DNA of 64,000 bases. It comes from Symbiodinium natans. Its lineage: Eukaryota > Sar > Dinophyceae > Suessiales > Symbiodiniaceae. The stretch spans positions 142,001-206,000 of the forward strand of contig CAJNDS010000225.1 of assembly GCA_905221605.1 (NCBI GenBank). The letters are read 5' to 3'. The notes below the pieces were generated by a model that had not been told where the DNA came from, ran no database searches, and saw nothing but the letters and a program-made list of their open reading frames with translations. The stretch's first letter is position 1; every line of letters begins with the position of its first letter. Shown in pieces: positions 30,011-42,399 of the stretch. The translations under genes and the position numbers were made by a program.

Positions 30011-32507
30011 TTGGGATAGGTAAGTCAGGGGCAAGAACTGTCCTCCAGAGGATAGAGCAGCGCCTGAAGACGCAGGAGCTGCTGCAGCAGCACGAGTTCC
30101 AGACAGATGGGCGTGAGCCGTTGCGTGAGCAAAAGTTCGTGGAAGCACCCACGGCTGAGGAACAGAGGCGCCACGAGTTGAGTCACATGCCCTATGCTGA
30201 CTGGTGCCCGCATTGCGTGAGGTTCAGAGCTAAAGCAGATAAGCATGTGCGTGCAAAGCCAGATGTGCGTGAGGACTCCGTGTGCTGCATGGATTTTGCA
30301 TATACTGGTAGGCGCACCCCTGCCCAGTTTGAAGGTCACACGCAAGAGAAACTTGTGGTGCTGGTGTTGAAGGATTCCCACACTGGTGCAGTCCATGCCA
30401 TTCCGACACCTGCCAAGGGTGGCACAATCGCCTTCAAGTACCTTGTTGCCGAAACTTGCAGATTCTTGAACTACTGTGGTCACCAAACATGCACCATAAG
30501 GTCAGACTCAGAGCCGGCCTGCCTGGCCCTGCAACGAGGCATCAAGGCCTTCCGGAGCAAAATGGGCCTCCAGACCCATCTTGAGCAGACGGAGGCGAGT
30601 GACCATCAGGGCAATGAGGCCGAGCAGAGCATAGACGGCATCAGACAACTGGCAGGATGCATCTTGGACCAATTTGAAGAGCGGGCAGAGACCACCATCG
30701 GGTCCAGCCACCCGATGCACGCCTATGCTTGGCGCCACGCCGCGTGGTTGCACACGAGGATGTCTAGGCAAAATGACCTAAGTGCTTTCCACGTGATCAA
30801 CGGGCGGCCATACCTGGGCAAATTGGTGTGTTTTGGTGAGACAGTGTTCGCACGTGTCAAAAGTTCAATTCAAGGGAAAGCTAGATGGTGCAAAATGCTT
30901 TGGCTAGGGAAACTTCCGGTTTCAGATCTGCATTTTGGAGTCACTGAAGGGGGTTACATGCTATCTTCCAGATCCATCCGCAGGTTGCCTAAGCAATATC
31001 TAGCGACAATGTGTGCCAGTCTGGTAGACATGCCGTGGACGCAAGCGTCGTTCCTTGCAGGACAAGTTGGCCAGGCACGCAAGCAGAAGACCCAGGCAGA
31101 GGCGTTGCCTGACGATGCCATGCTTTCAGAGCTTGTGCCACCGCCACCACGCATACCAGCTGCGTACACACCTGAGCCGCCTACGCCCATGAGCTCAACA
31201 CCGCTTCAGCCGCCACAGGCTGAAACACCAATAGGGGTCGCCCCCCTAGATTCTCCTATGGCGAGCATGGACCAAGGTGAGGACATGTTACCACCAGGAG
31301 TCGTGAGGCCTGCCGCCGAGCATGCAGGCGGGGATGCGCCAGCCCGGAAGAAGTTGAGGCTTGATGCTTTGCAAGTTAGTGCACATGATGCCGAAATGTT
31401 CCATCTTGATGAATCCATTGAGTTGGTAGATGAAAGTGCAGAGCAATTTCTTGATTGCGAAGATCAGGAAGACAATCAAAGTGAGTGGGGAGAACAGCCT
31501 GGTCCTGACCTTGACATCCCTTCAATCTTGATCAAGCCTTTCAGTGAAATCGAGCCGCAGTGCAGTGCATCTGAGCAAGCAGAAATTGATGCTGCAGCAG
31601 ACGCATTCGAGCTTGCACGCCTCCTGGGCAGCAGTGTGCTTGAGCAAATGCAATCGTGGCAGCCGGGCGACAGGACACTGTCATCCAAGTATGTACGCAG
31701 CTGGCGTGCTAAAACTTTGGGTGGCGAAAAGAAGTGGTTGAGGAGATCCAGGCTGGTCGCAAGAGAGTTTGCGCACTTGGACCCAGAGAGACAGCATCTC
31801 TTTGCACCGACCGCGACGCAGTGCATGCTGCGCATCATACCAGCCCTCTTCGTTCGCCACTTCCACGAAGGATGGGCGTTGATGAGCCTTGATGTTTCAG
31901 ACGACGCCTTTCTCCAATGCAAGCAAGAGCATGAAACCCTGACCAAAGTGAATGGTCAATGGTACAGGCTGCTACGCATGTTGCCGGGGCAGAGAGACGG
32001 GTCGGCTACCTGGTTCCGGGATTTCATGCAGGAGATCAAAACGGCTGTGGAGGCAGAGCCTCTGGCAGAGCAGCCCGTCTTGTTCAGAATTCCAAAGCCA
32101 GCTGGGGCAGGCATGGTGCACGTCGACGACCTGTGCACAGGACCTGTGAAGCGCTTGGAGGACCTAGAGAGGCACCTGAAAAGCAAATTCAAAGTTTCGG
32201 TTGATTGGATCCGTTCAGTAGGAGAAGAAGTAACTTGTCTGAAGAGGCGCCATGTCCTTGTAAGCCCTGAGCTTTTGGTTGTAGAGCCTGACGTTAAGTA
32301 CTTGGACAAACTTCTTCAAGTAACGGGTTTATCAGGTGCAAAGGCGAGGTCCAAGGCGGCACCGTTCCCAACTGGGGGACTGCCAACCGATTCCGAGCCA
32401 GACCCAGAGCTTGATCCGGAGACAGCGACGCGCTACAGATCTGCCTTGGGGATACTCATGTATCTGAGCGTCGATTTGCTGGCATCTCAGTTTGGGATCC
32501 GGTATCT
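30011..32507 (+). pseudogene. Plus Copia integrase and reverse transcriptase
   Basis: The frame is open from 30011. Integrase has HELSHMPYADWCPHC, then Asp in CCMDFAYTG, Asp in TIRSDSEPACLALQ, and Glu in DHQGNEAEQSIDGIRQLA, so the DDE triad is present. GRPYLGKLVCFGETVFARV follows. RT has RRSRLVAREFAHLDPERQ, motif A LMSLDVSDDAFLQC, LPGQRDGSATWF and GAGMVHVDDLCTG. Motif A has one extra Asp because GAC is doubled at 31900-31905, which would displace the catalytic residues. The frame ends at a stop at 32542-32544 after a one-base loss near 32508. Confidence 0.92.
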
Positions 32508-32955
32508 CGACACAAGCCTACTCAAGGGTGCTGGAAACTGCTAAGGCATCTCACGAGCTATGTGAGTTCCCATCGGTCACATGTGATCGGGCTGTCAAAG
32601 CCCACCTTGGGAAAGGGGCTGGTGTGCAACCGTGTGTCTGAGCACGAAACCTCAGTGCTCGAAATGTTCTCAGACAGCGACTGGAGTGGAGACAAACGCA
32701 CACGCCGCAGCGTGTCCGCTTGTTGCGTGGTATGGGATGGCCAACTGCTGTATTCAAGCTCTCACACGCAAAAGGTTATAAGCCTGTCGTCGTGTGAAGC
32801 CGAGTATAACTCGCTTGTTGCAGGCAGCGCCGCCGCCATCCTGTTGCAGAACTGCATATGCCATGTGTGCCCAGACCTTGATGTGAAGTTGTCGTGCCTA
32901 TGCGACAATGCTGCCGCCAGATCCCTTGGCAATCGGCAAGGGGTAGGACGAACGC
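32508..32955 (+). pseudogene. Plus Copia RNase H
   Basis: In the frame recovered after the loss near 32508: HKPTQGCWKLLRHLTSYV, MFSDSDWSGDKRTRRSVSA, VISLSSCEAEYNSLVAG and CDNAAARSLGNRQGVGRTR. Asp, Glu and Asp of the active site are visible. The expected RH.D...LLWLQQK segment is broken by a small deletion near 32955. Confidence 0.85.
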
Positions 32956-34014
32956 GGGAAGTTGCTGTGGCTGCAGCAAAAGACACAGGAGAAACTTCTT
33001 GAAGTGATTCCCGTAGGCACGCGAGACAACGTGTCGGACTTGCCGACGAAAGCACTTAAGCCTGAGAGGATTGAGTTCCTACTTGGAAGGCTGAACGTGC
33101 GCTGCAAGGACAATGGGTTTCAGGTTGTCAGCGAGTCAGAACTGCTTGACCACGAATCGCGACGAAAGATTTGCAGAGTAGTCAAGAAGGGATCAGTGAA
33201 CGTGCAACAGGTTCTTCAGGTTCTTGCGTTAATCCTTCAGCTTGATAGCATTGCTGGTGTCAATCCAGATGAGCCCAATACCAGTGCAGACGCCTTGGGC
33301 CGGGACACTGGCGATGAGACTGGAGGTGGCTACGAGAGCATGCTGCGGAGTTTTCTTGAAAGAGTGCTACATGCGATTTTCTTGATTCATGACTTCATGG
33401 TTAATCACCCGCAAGCAAGCCTGATACTTGCCCAAAGCACGATCCTTGTGATGATATGCATCTGTTTCTGCTGCCGACGAAGCAGAGCGTCGCAACTCCG
33501 TGAGACTACTGAGACAGGAGCAGCAAGTGCACCCACGGTGAGCGTGCATATAAAGGTTGGTGGGGTTTCGGTTCCTGGGGATAGGATAAGTCCCGAACCC
33601 GCCGAGATCCCTAAGACAGACCCTAACCTTAACTTGCAGCAGCAAGCCACCGAAGGAGACACAAGCGATGATGAACCAGACCCGACAGCTGCACCGTCAA
33701 CTGCAGTGCCGGGTGCTACGCAGCCGAGTGCGAGCACATCCTGGAGTGAGGTTGAGGCAAATCTTAATGCTTGGTTGCGTGAGAATGCTTTGCCGATCCT
33801 TGAGCAGTGCGATGCACCACCACAAACGCCAGACCACATGTCAGTCAGGGACCCGCAAGGGCATCGCATCGCGTTTGTGGCCGCGAGCCGTGGATATGCA
33901 TTCCACCGTGTGCGGGAGTGTCCGCAGCTGAAGTGTGCGAAGCGGATACTCAGGTACAGCAAGCGTGAAGCCATGAGGCGAGGCTATCAGCCATGCAAAG
34001 TATGTGGGGGGTGA
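32956..34014 (+). pseudogene. Plus Copia C-terminal membrane and Cys/His extension
   Basis: It begins with GKLLWLQQKTQEKLLEVIP and NVSDLPTKALKPERIEFLLG, the end of RNase H. A long extension then has one strong hydrophobic helix (ASLILAQSTILVMICICFCC), a basic stop (RRSRAS), a 150-residue acidic/Pro-rich linker, and a final module AFHRVRECPQLKC, REAMRRGYQPCKVCGG. FHxxxC...GYxPCxxC resembles small zinc-binding tails found in some bacterial proteins (KYHRPDC...GYRPCKVC type, from memory). The inner Copia ends the same way. TGA at 34012-34014 overlaps the polypurine-like tract. Confidence 0.8.
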
Positions 34015-34020
34015 TCCAGT

Positions 34021-34889
34021 GTTTTCTTTCCACTTGGAAATGTTCATGATGCTGCGCAGTGGTCGCATGTATATAGCTTTATGTACATAGCTTGTGATGC
34101 TCATGAAGCTTCACTTGCCAGTCCGTGTGGAACTTGAAATCCAGCAATCTCTCTACAGCTTTCTCACACCAATTTGGTGTCAATCCCGTTGTGACAACCA
34201 GACATCGACTGTGATGGGTGTGGAGCACCCTGAACCCGCAGAGGGCAATCGTGCCCTGATGGTAACTAGGCCATCTCAATCTTGGACGAGATCTTGAAAA
34301 GACCTTGTGTGCTTGCGCTTGGGCCATACAAGCATCTACATCTCTGTCCTTACCAGCCGGTGGGAAGAGATTCTGCATAGGCCGTAGCTGTACAGTGCTG
34401 CGTAGTTGTAGCTAAGCCAAAGACCTTTGAGGCAGAGCTTAGAAGACGCCAACACTTTTGGAGTGCAATCCTGAACTAAGTATGTTGTTGTTTCCTGTGG
34501 GGCATCGGCAAATGTGGAGTAGACGAAGCAAGCATTCCGCCAGCTCAATGCAGCATCGAGGCGGGGTGTTGAACATTTTGCCGTATCGAAAGTCCCCATT
34601 TTATCATGTGATTTGCTTTGCAGTATTTCACGCACTCAGTTGTTTCACTTTGAGATCGAGTTGCATCTGAAGGCGTCTTTGAGAGTTCAAAACATTTTCA
34701 GTTACGGAAGACTTTCTCAAATCATTCCGATCCACTCGCGCCTTTTTGCTTCTCTCCACTTCAGCTTCCGCTGCCTCGAACTCAGTCCTTTTCCGCTTTC
34801 TTTCGACTTCTTTCTCTTGATTGGCAGTGGCAGTGGCAGTGGTAGTGGAACCAGTAAGTGGTTGTGAGTGGTCGTGGTGGTGGCGGCAG
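34021..34889. other. Unassigned DNA
   Basis: No gene or clear LTR was recognised. Words such as TATAGCTTTATGTACATAGC near 34071 are locally repetitive. Confidence 0.5.
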
Positions 34890-35588
<699 letters not shown>

Positions 35589-35782
35589 AGCACTCCGGCT
35601 CAGCTGTGTCCCAGCAGCGGGACTTATAGTTGTGGAGATGTAGCATCTATGCCATGGAGCGAACCTTGCGGTGGAGTCCGGCTCCGAAACGTGATGATCA
35701 CAGTCCTATAGTGCAGCGAGCCGCACTAGCGCTACTGTTGACGCTCGCCAGCTGGGTGCCTTTTGGCCCCAACAAAGGGCGC

Positions 35783-36012
35783 ATGGGTCGACTGAAAGCC
35801 GTTGCCCCTGGCTTGCCAACGCGTCAGTCTGAAGCTAGCCCCGTTGCAAGTGCGTGTTTACCAGCAGCTAGGAGTTGGCACAACTTCTCCTGCAGTTGGT
35901 GCAAGCAAGAGCAAGAGGTCGATATGGGTCGACTGTGTGCCTTTGGCCCTGGCCTGCCAACGCGGCTGTCTGGCCTCGTTGCGAGTGCGTGGCTACCTGG
36001 GCACGCGCCGTC
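35783..36012 (+). repeat. ~141-bp tandem duplication, two copies
   Basis: ATGGGTCGACTG..., CCTGGC(T/C)TGCCAACGCG, then TC(A/T)GTCTG and CCTCGTTGC-like words recur at 35783 and 35924. It lies in a 396-codon plus-strand opening (35630-36820) with no recognisable domain, which I treat as chance. Confidence 0.7.
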
Positions 36013-36609
36013 AGGCCGCCGCCCCATTGAGCGCATAGTGCCACACCTCCTTATAGATAGCCGGCCCGGTCCCAAGTCCGGGGTGGGATGCCGACTGACG
36101 ACTCTACTTATATTGCTACATTGTCAGGTGTCCCACAGTGTGAGGGTTCCAGCTCTTTCCGTTGGAGCTGGGGAAGGCAACTCCCTTGCCTATCAGCGAC
36201 GACTTCAGGTGCCGAAGCTAAACGGAGTTCAGGTCACAGATGGGAAGCAGGGACCTACTCACAAGTGGAACCGATGTGTCAAGAGATCTTTTATGCCAGC
36301 TTGCAATAGAGCTATTCGACATTGCCAAGCGCAGCCCTTGTGCCTGTGTACCTCTCGTTTTATTCAGATACCCGAGTGTGTAGCTGCAGGTCATCGCTGC
36401 CTTGTCCCGAATGCTGACCGAATGCCGGCGGCGGCAACCTACCCTATCCTCGGATGGGATGGCCCGCACTGGGCCCCGGCCCCACGTATGCTTCGAGATG
36501 TGGTCTGGGTTTTGACGTTACGTCCTTCCGGGTCACAGTTAGTAAGTGCGAGAAAGCTGTGTTCTGGCGATGCTCTGTGGCCAGACTTTTCTTGGGTACT
36601 GAACTACAC
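36013..36609. other. Unassigned DNA
   Basis: Open on the plus strand but without motifs. See the reason given for 35783-36012. Confidence 0.4.
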
Positions 36610-36781
36610 GGTCCCCAGTGTGCCCTCCAAGGGCCACTTGCAGTTCACAGGACTACAGGGTGCTGAACGTGGTCCTCAGTGCGCCCTCTTGGGGCCACTT
36701 GCAGTTCATAGGACTACAGGGTGCTGTGCGTGGTCCTCAGTGTGCCCTCCTGGGGCCACTGCAGTTCTCAGGACTGCGCTT
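36610..36781 (+). repeat. 61-bp tandem repeat, 2.8 copies
   Basis: Units start at 36610, 36671 and 36732 with GGTCC(C/T)CAGTG(T/C)GCCCTC, share GGCCACTTGCAGTTC and GGACTACAGGGTGCTG, and differ at few positions. Confidence 0.95.
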
Positions 36782-37085
36782 TGTGCAGAGAAACACCATG
36801 ATGAATGCAAGATGCCATAACAGATGGCTGTAGCGATGTCGATAGCTCTACGACCTGTTTTCATGTTTTACGTTTTCGCTTTCGACTTATCTGATTTTGC
36901 ACTCTTTTGACCGAGTGAAGGGTGCACTGGTGCACCATTCTCTTGACAAGTTGAGTAGGCCGCAAGTTTGCAGCTATTCGTAGCGGGACTTGCCCATGTG
37001 GTTCTAGTGCTCTTGAAGCACCGGTGCAATGCGCTGCCACGTACCTGACGCTAAGCTGAGAGACCGGCTGCGATTGGAATGAAAT

Positions 37086-37116
37086 AGTAGTAGTAGTGGT
37101 AGTAGTGGTAGTAGTG

Positions 37117-37174
<58 letters not shown>

Positions 37175-37320
37175 CAGTAGTAGTAGGAGGAGTAGGAGTA
37201 GGAGTAGGAGTAGGAGTAGGAGTAGGAGTAGGAGTAGGAGTAGGAGTAGGAGTAGGAGTAGGAGTAGGAGTAGGAGTAAGAGTAAGAGTGAGAGTGAGAG
37301 TGAGAGTGAGAGAAAGAGTA

Positions 37321-37356
<36 letters not shown>

Positions 37357-37460
37357 CGAGTAAGAGTAAGAGGATAAGTAATAGTAAGCAGTAGTAAGCA
37401 GTAATAAGTAGTAGTTCGTAGTAGCTTGTGGTAGTGAGTAGTAGTTAGTAGTAGTTGGGC
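37086..37460. repeat. GTA repeat evolving into GGAGTA and GAGTGA hexamers
   Basis: 37086-37180 is GTA-type. 37181-37275 is a nearly perfect GGAGTA array. 37276-37370 is AAGAGT/GAGTGA. It then returns to scattered GTAGTA and GTTAGTA. Related short GTA words recur at 38052-38095. Confidence 0.96.
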
Positions 37461-37534
37461 CACAGGTCCTGCAGGTTTTTCTTGCACTTTTCATGTTGTT
37501 CATAAGAACGTCATTTCAGAATGTGCCCATGATG

Positions 37535-37890
37535 AAAACACCGGTGTTTACAGCATTTGGGTCTTTTTGTACAACGTACGGCACAAGGATGTGGAAAAAA
37601 CAAAGCTGCCACAAACGTCCATGCCTTTGGCGTCCACGCCCAAACACTGGTATTTTCAGCGTTTTCGCCTTTTTGTACAAAAACAAAATACTAGGATGTG
37701 GAACAGGACACATTGTCACAAGCGTCCATGCCATTTGCGACGATGCCCAAAACGCTGATTTATCGGGTTTCGCTTCTTGGCACAACATATTGCGCAAGCA
37801 TGTGTCACAAGCGTCCATGCCTTTGCGACCAGGCCCAGCACACTGGTATTTGCAACGTTTTTGCCACTTTGTGCAACATACTAAGGGATC
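37535..37890 (+). repeat. ~90-107-bp tandem repeat, four diverged copies
   Basis: Full units start at 37609, 37716 and 37805, with a partial one before 37609. Shared words are CACAA(G/A)CGTCCATGCC, CACTGGTATTT, TTTTTG(T/C)AC and ACATACTA or its variants. The plus-strand frame across it is not a gene. Confidence 0.85.
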
Positions 37891-40094
37891 AGGCTCCGGG
37901 TTAACACAGTGTACCTCAGAAACCGAAACGCAACGCAAGAGCAAGAACAAAGCAGCAAAAAACAATACATTTGGAAGAATGTTTTTTCAAGAGTAGCGTC
38001 AAAATCCACATTTCCCTTGACGCAAAGTCCACGGCGACCCAGGACCCGTTGTCTTAGTAGTCAGTAGTTCGTAGTAGTTAGTAGTAAATAGTTCGAAGCT
38101 AGAAGCTTTGGGGTTGTGAAGCTTTGGGGTTGTGTAGGGCTCGGGTTTAGTCCACTGTCTCTGGCGCCGCATGACCTTCAACCTTAAACCCTCAGCCCCT
38201 AGCAACCGTCAAGCTTTCGCTGGCCTGCAAACACAGCGGGCAGCTGCGCGGTGGAGCATGGCGGCGCTTGTACTGGAAAGTTTGGGGGGAGGAGGCACTC
38301 ATAGGCACTCATATCTGGTTGCAGCCGCCGTGCTGCAGGCAGCTATTTTGCCGACTTTCCTCCGGCTATGCGGACATAGCCGCGTGCGGCATAGAGCGGC
38401 TCAAGATGTGTAGATGAGAAACGCACACTGGAGACTGCCCCGTAATGTCTTGATGGCCTATGTAGATGTCACCACAAAGGCTGCCGCGTTGCTCAAAACT
38501 CAGCTTTGTCCACCCAGCCGCATTGCAGCTTCCACCAGATCTGACCACGGGATGTTCTTTCCTCGGAGCCCCTTTGCCAACGAAGCACGGAAGCGCACGC
38601 CTGCCTGAGTCTGGCCTCTGTCCATACTCTTCTGTCTTGGGGGAAGGTGGTTGGGCCCGCGCGCAGGCTTATCTTCCGCCTCCACCCCATATCCAAGTGC
38701 TCCACCTGCAGCCAGTCTGGCGCCAACTGCTCCATTGCCAAGAAACAAGTCTTCCAAGAAACGTTCTATGTTTTCATTCCCGCCTTTATTAATTTTATTC
38801 ATGCGTTTTGTTCCTGCGTTTACATCATGTGTGCCAGTCCGAATATTGTTGTTATTTTTTCTGCATCGATGGTTTAGGATTTGAGGTGTGCTTAGGGCTT
38901 CAGGGTCATGATCTACGTTCTCCCCGCCCTGTGGGTGTGGCTGTGGGGGCGGAGTTAGGGGTTTGGGTGTGGCGACTCCTTTGGTTGAGGGCTTTGGTGT
39001 TTTTGGATTTGATGGGGTTAAAAGCCGAGAAACCCTGCGAATCGGTTTGGAGTTCAAGCTCGAGGGCTTTGGGTCCCACAGTCTTACCTCCCCCAGCAAG
39101 CCAGGCCCCCAAGCAGATCACCCCCTCACCCTTCATGTTGCTGTTTTGAGATGACTCCCAGAAAGCGTAGATTTTTGCCCCCGTGGATGGTATGCTGTTC
39201 TAGTTTCTCAGTTTTCTGAAGAAAGGGTTCCGTCCTTGGCACAAACAGTTACCACGTCAGGAGGCGGCTTTGGCGTATCATTGGCAAAGTGGAATCATTG
39301 GCGCAAATAGCTGTTACGAAAGCCACGATAAGCGGTAACGGCTTGTTGCGTTGCCGATCATTTTGCGGCAGCCAGACAGGTTTGTCGCTTTTGTTTATGA
39401 ACTTCCGCCATCATCCACCACCGACGCACATCAAAAACCATCCCAACACGGTTCAAAGCAACATTCCCAGGTGCAGGGGTACTATTGTATGGGTACTCCA
39501 ACAATCGTCAGTCAACGCTCGAAAGAAGAAAGCCGGTTCTTGTTCAGCAGGACGTGGTAGTGCGGAGACGTGCGAAATGCCAACATGATGGACAGGTTTC
39601 TTGCATACCGCCACTGGCATCGGCATGTTGGAACTTCCATCGCGGCGATCGCGTTGTGCTACACACCCTGCGTTTCTTCTCAGTAAACCAGCGTGAGCAG
39701 TTCTTTCTCGCAATCTGAATTACATCTTTTCCAATTCCGCAGCAAGTGTTGATACTGTTGCTTCATGAATTCGTAACCGTACTTGTTCGGTCCTGGATGT
39801 CAATGAACTGTTGAAGTACTCTTTTGCGAATGCTATGCGCAGGGTCTCCAACTGCCAGCGACCAGATGCAATCCGAGAGAGACCTGTCTTCGAACGACCT
39901 TGTGTTATGATCAGAAAGCGAAACATAATACATGACGCAACAGGATCATCGTTAAGAGCGACCACAGCATTCAGTCCAAGGATAACGACAACCTGCCAAA
40001 AAAAGAAGGTTCGGAAAGATTGTCTGAAAGTGCTTAAAGCTCAGGTCACATCTCACACGCGGCAGCTGCGTGGCACACACGGCCAACGAATGCC
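37891..40094. other. Unassigned DNA
   Basis: No domain was found. A 199-codon minus frame (38500-39099) is Pro/Thr/Lys-rich at one end and motif-free. Plus frames of about 110 codons overlap it. Confidence 0.45.
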
Positions 40095-40245
40095 ATGATA
40101 AATATATCTGAAAAAATAAATGAAGACATAAATGATGAAAAAATATAATGAATAAATAAACACAGAAAGAAATGAAGAACAAAAACAAAAATAAAGAATA
40201 AATAAATGAAGAACAAAAAGAAGAAACGAAACATGAAAAAAAATG
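40095..40245. repeat. A-rich (AAATAAATGAAG-like) tract
   Basis: Repeated AATAAATAAA, GAAGAACAAAA and ATGAAGA words of low complexity mark the left edge of the GC-rich LINE cluster. Confidence 0.8.
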
Positions 40246-40519
40246 CTCAATGTAAAGTGGATCTTTTCAGACTTTCAAAGGGACGTCCCAAGACGGTTCC
40301 ATCGCACAGCAACGGGCCCCAGGCTGCGCGGGTGAGGATCTTGGAAGGGTTTGCACACGGTCGCGGAAGGAGGAATGGCAAGTTGAGGTACCCCCGCTTG
40401 GCTTCCCCAATGTGCCGCCATATGCCGCCGGCGCCGTGCGAACAGCGGATTGCAGGCCCAACCCCCAAGCGCTGCGGGCAAGGTGGCGACCCAATAGCCG
40501 GGCCAACAAACCAGTCTGC

Positions 40520-40985
40520 ACGCAACAGCGCTGCGGCTGGCCCCTGCGGCACCACAAAATGAGCATTTCATCTCCGCATCATGCTCGATGATGAGGAGGA
40601 CAGCCGCCTGCGTCACAGTGCAGCCGAGCTATGAGCTCGCGCATGCTCGCACGCAAGTGCTCGACGATGTCCTTGGGCTGGGGACGTTCTGCGTGTGGTC
40701 GGGGAGGGTCCTGGCGCTGCCCCCCCCCCTCCCGTCTGTTGGGACTGACGCTGTCGTCTGCCTCCTCCGCGCAGCCACTGAGGCCGCGACCACGTCTCCG
40801 CCGAGGGGGTTGTTTTGAGGCCGGCGCTGCAGCCCTTCTTGCCCTACGCGCGCCAATTGTACGCATGGTATTACGATGCTGGACATGGGCGGCGAGCAAG
40901 GCGACACTTTTTTGATGCTTTATGCCCTCGCGGAGCACTCTGCGCTAGCCAAGCTCCAGCTTGCGGCCCCCTTTCGGACGTCAGT
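40520..40985 (+). pseudogene. Degenerate LINE RT fragment (family A-like)
   Basis: The plus strand reads SAAAGPCGTTK and FHLRIMLDDEEDSRLRHSAA (compare GAAAGPSGATAEHLRILLDD). It then has a stop and lost sequence, RPALQPFLPYARQLYAWYY, and finally DMGGEQGDTFLMLYALAEHS, RT motif B with the frame kept from 40882. Motif A and the YLDD box are missing. Confidence 0.75.
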
Positions 40986-41240
40986 GCTGAACCTGAGCGT
41001 GTTTGAAGCCTGAGGGAAAACTTTAGTCGAATTCCACACCTCTTCTGCAGCCTGAAGCAAACGGGCAGTTGCATTGCCGATCATGGTGCTTCTCAGTTTG
41101 GCGGATGGCAAGCGACATCGCCGTGAGCCACGAGGCAGCAGCGTTCGCGAAGGTGGTGCGCTTATGCGACGTGCGGCACCAGGACCTGTGTCCCAGGCTA
41201 CGGGAAATGCGTGCGAGTCATCACGGCAAGATTCCGGGCC
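40986..41240 (-). pseudogene. LINE fragment (family B-like), minus strand
   Basis: Bases 41110-41240 resemble 44758-44920 at the DNA level (GCGTTCGCGAA, ACCAGGACCTG, CGAGTCATC). Minus-strand text DDSHAFPVAWDTGPGAARRI parallels DDSCASPPARDAGPGDWPHG. This is the region between RT thumb and Cys-His motif. The part below 41100 is unassigned. Confidence 0.5.
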
Positions 41241-41814
41241 AGGCATGTGATCCTCTCGTTCGGCTTGAGCGAGGGAGTCAACGCCAGCGCGCGCGAGGCC
41301 TGGCTGCTTGGCACTACGTCGTGTGATTAAGGCTTAAGGACGGTGCAGTTGGAATTTGTTCCGCTACCCGCAGACAGCACGATTTCAGACTCGTGTATTT
41401 CCGTTGGGGTCTGGACGGCCTCGGGGTTCGAACTCAGTTAGTTTTGCTATTCCGGGTTGGACACTGACGCGCAGTTCGTGCCCAGGAACCGTCGCCGGCC
41501 AGATCCATGCAGATCCCAGGAGAGGCCGACAGGAAATGGTTTGAGCTAAAATGGCTTGAGCCAGGGTGGATACGGGTTGCAGCCCATCCACCGATGCGCT
41601 TTCCCGCCATAAGCATTCGTCGCCTTCAGGTAGAAAGAATAACCAAAAAGGCAGAAAACCGCATGCCTGCTGTGCCCCTCCAATCACCACGGCTGCCAGA
41701 GGCCTGCCTCGCTTCCATGTTTGCATGCGCTTCTTGCCCAGTTCTCCTTGTCCGGCCCTTGCCGTGTTGTTATCAAGGCTAAAGGTGCCAGCACGCTTCG
41801 GTTGCCAGCTTTCG
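41241..41814. other. Unassigned DNA within LINE cluster
   Basis: No LINE homology could be argued. A tRNA-like B-box word at 41425 has no partner (see rejected items). Confidence 0.45.
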
Positions 41815-42240
41815 CAGGACCGCCGACGACTCGACCTGGTCGTGTATGGGGCGTCCGGCCTTGTGCTGTGACGCTACGTTGTTGAGCCCAATCAACACGG
41901 CCGGCACGCCCAATCCTAATGCGGCAGACGCCCCCGGGATAGCCCTCCGCACGGCGCAAGCCCGCAAGCGCGCCACATACCCGGAACTGAGGCGCGTCGG
42001 AAGCCAGCGGCTTTGCGTCCTGGCCGCCGAGGTCAGGACACGCGCGACTTTGTCCGGCAACTCGTGCGCGTCGGGGTGCTGCGCGCGCCGCCCGCCATCC
42101 GGGCAAAGCGCCTCGTCGGCCTGGGCGCAGCAGCGGTGGTGGGGCATGGCCGTCCAGCGCGCCGTCGGCGGCACGGCTCTGAGCTCTTGGTGGCACAGAC
42201 GGCGCAACCACCGCCGCAAGGCTTTGCGCATGCGGTCCGG
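41815..42240 (+). pseudogene. LINE C-terminal endonuclease-like domain (family B)
   Basis: RRRLDLVVYGASG, PALCCDATLLSPINTAGTPN, RKRATYPELRR and LCVLAAEV are the same blocks as in 5157-6395. They are followed in shifted frames by QRWWGMAVQRAVGGTALSS. At least two frameshifts are present. Confidence 0.8.
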
Positions 42241-42399
42241 CGCGAGGGTTGTGCAGGCTTCGCTGGGGGAAGAGCCGAGCCATGCGGCGGCGTGCGGTCC
42301 AGCGTGTCCAGCCTGCGAAAGCAGCTCAGCAAATGGGTTTCATGAAAAATGCTGGAGAAAACTCGAAAACCGTGATGCTGCCAACCTTGGCACCGCCCG
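42241..42399. other. Short spacer between LINE fragments
   Basis: No gene or repeat is recognised. Confidence 0.5.

Larger units (their letters stand above)
28905..34020 (+). mobile_element. Third Copia-type element, plus strand, no gag, decayed
   Basis: The order is protease, SAP-like segment, integrase, RT, RNase H and C-terminal extension, matching the inner Copia but much diverged in sequence. Coding is interrupted by a GTCC duplication at 30003-30010, a one-base loss near 32508 and a small deletion near 32955 that removes the RNase H His region. No gag was found upstream. TGGGGGG followed by TGATCC at 34014 resembles a polypurine tract and LTR start, but no matching 5' LTR was found, so the element is 5'-incomplete. 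Confidence 0.88.

Noticed and set aside
35630-36820. 396-codon plus-strand protein
   Set aside because: No domain, contains two non-coding tandem repeats and starts in microsatellite flank. Chance opening is more likely.
37096-37503. Ser/Tyr- and Val/Gly-repeat proteins
   Set aside because: Products of the GTA/GGAGTA array.
41370-41450. tRNA gene (B-box-like GGGGTTCGAACTC)
   Set aside because: No A-box, no acceptor-stem pairing found.
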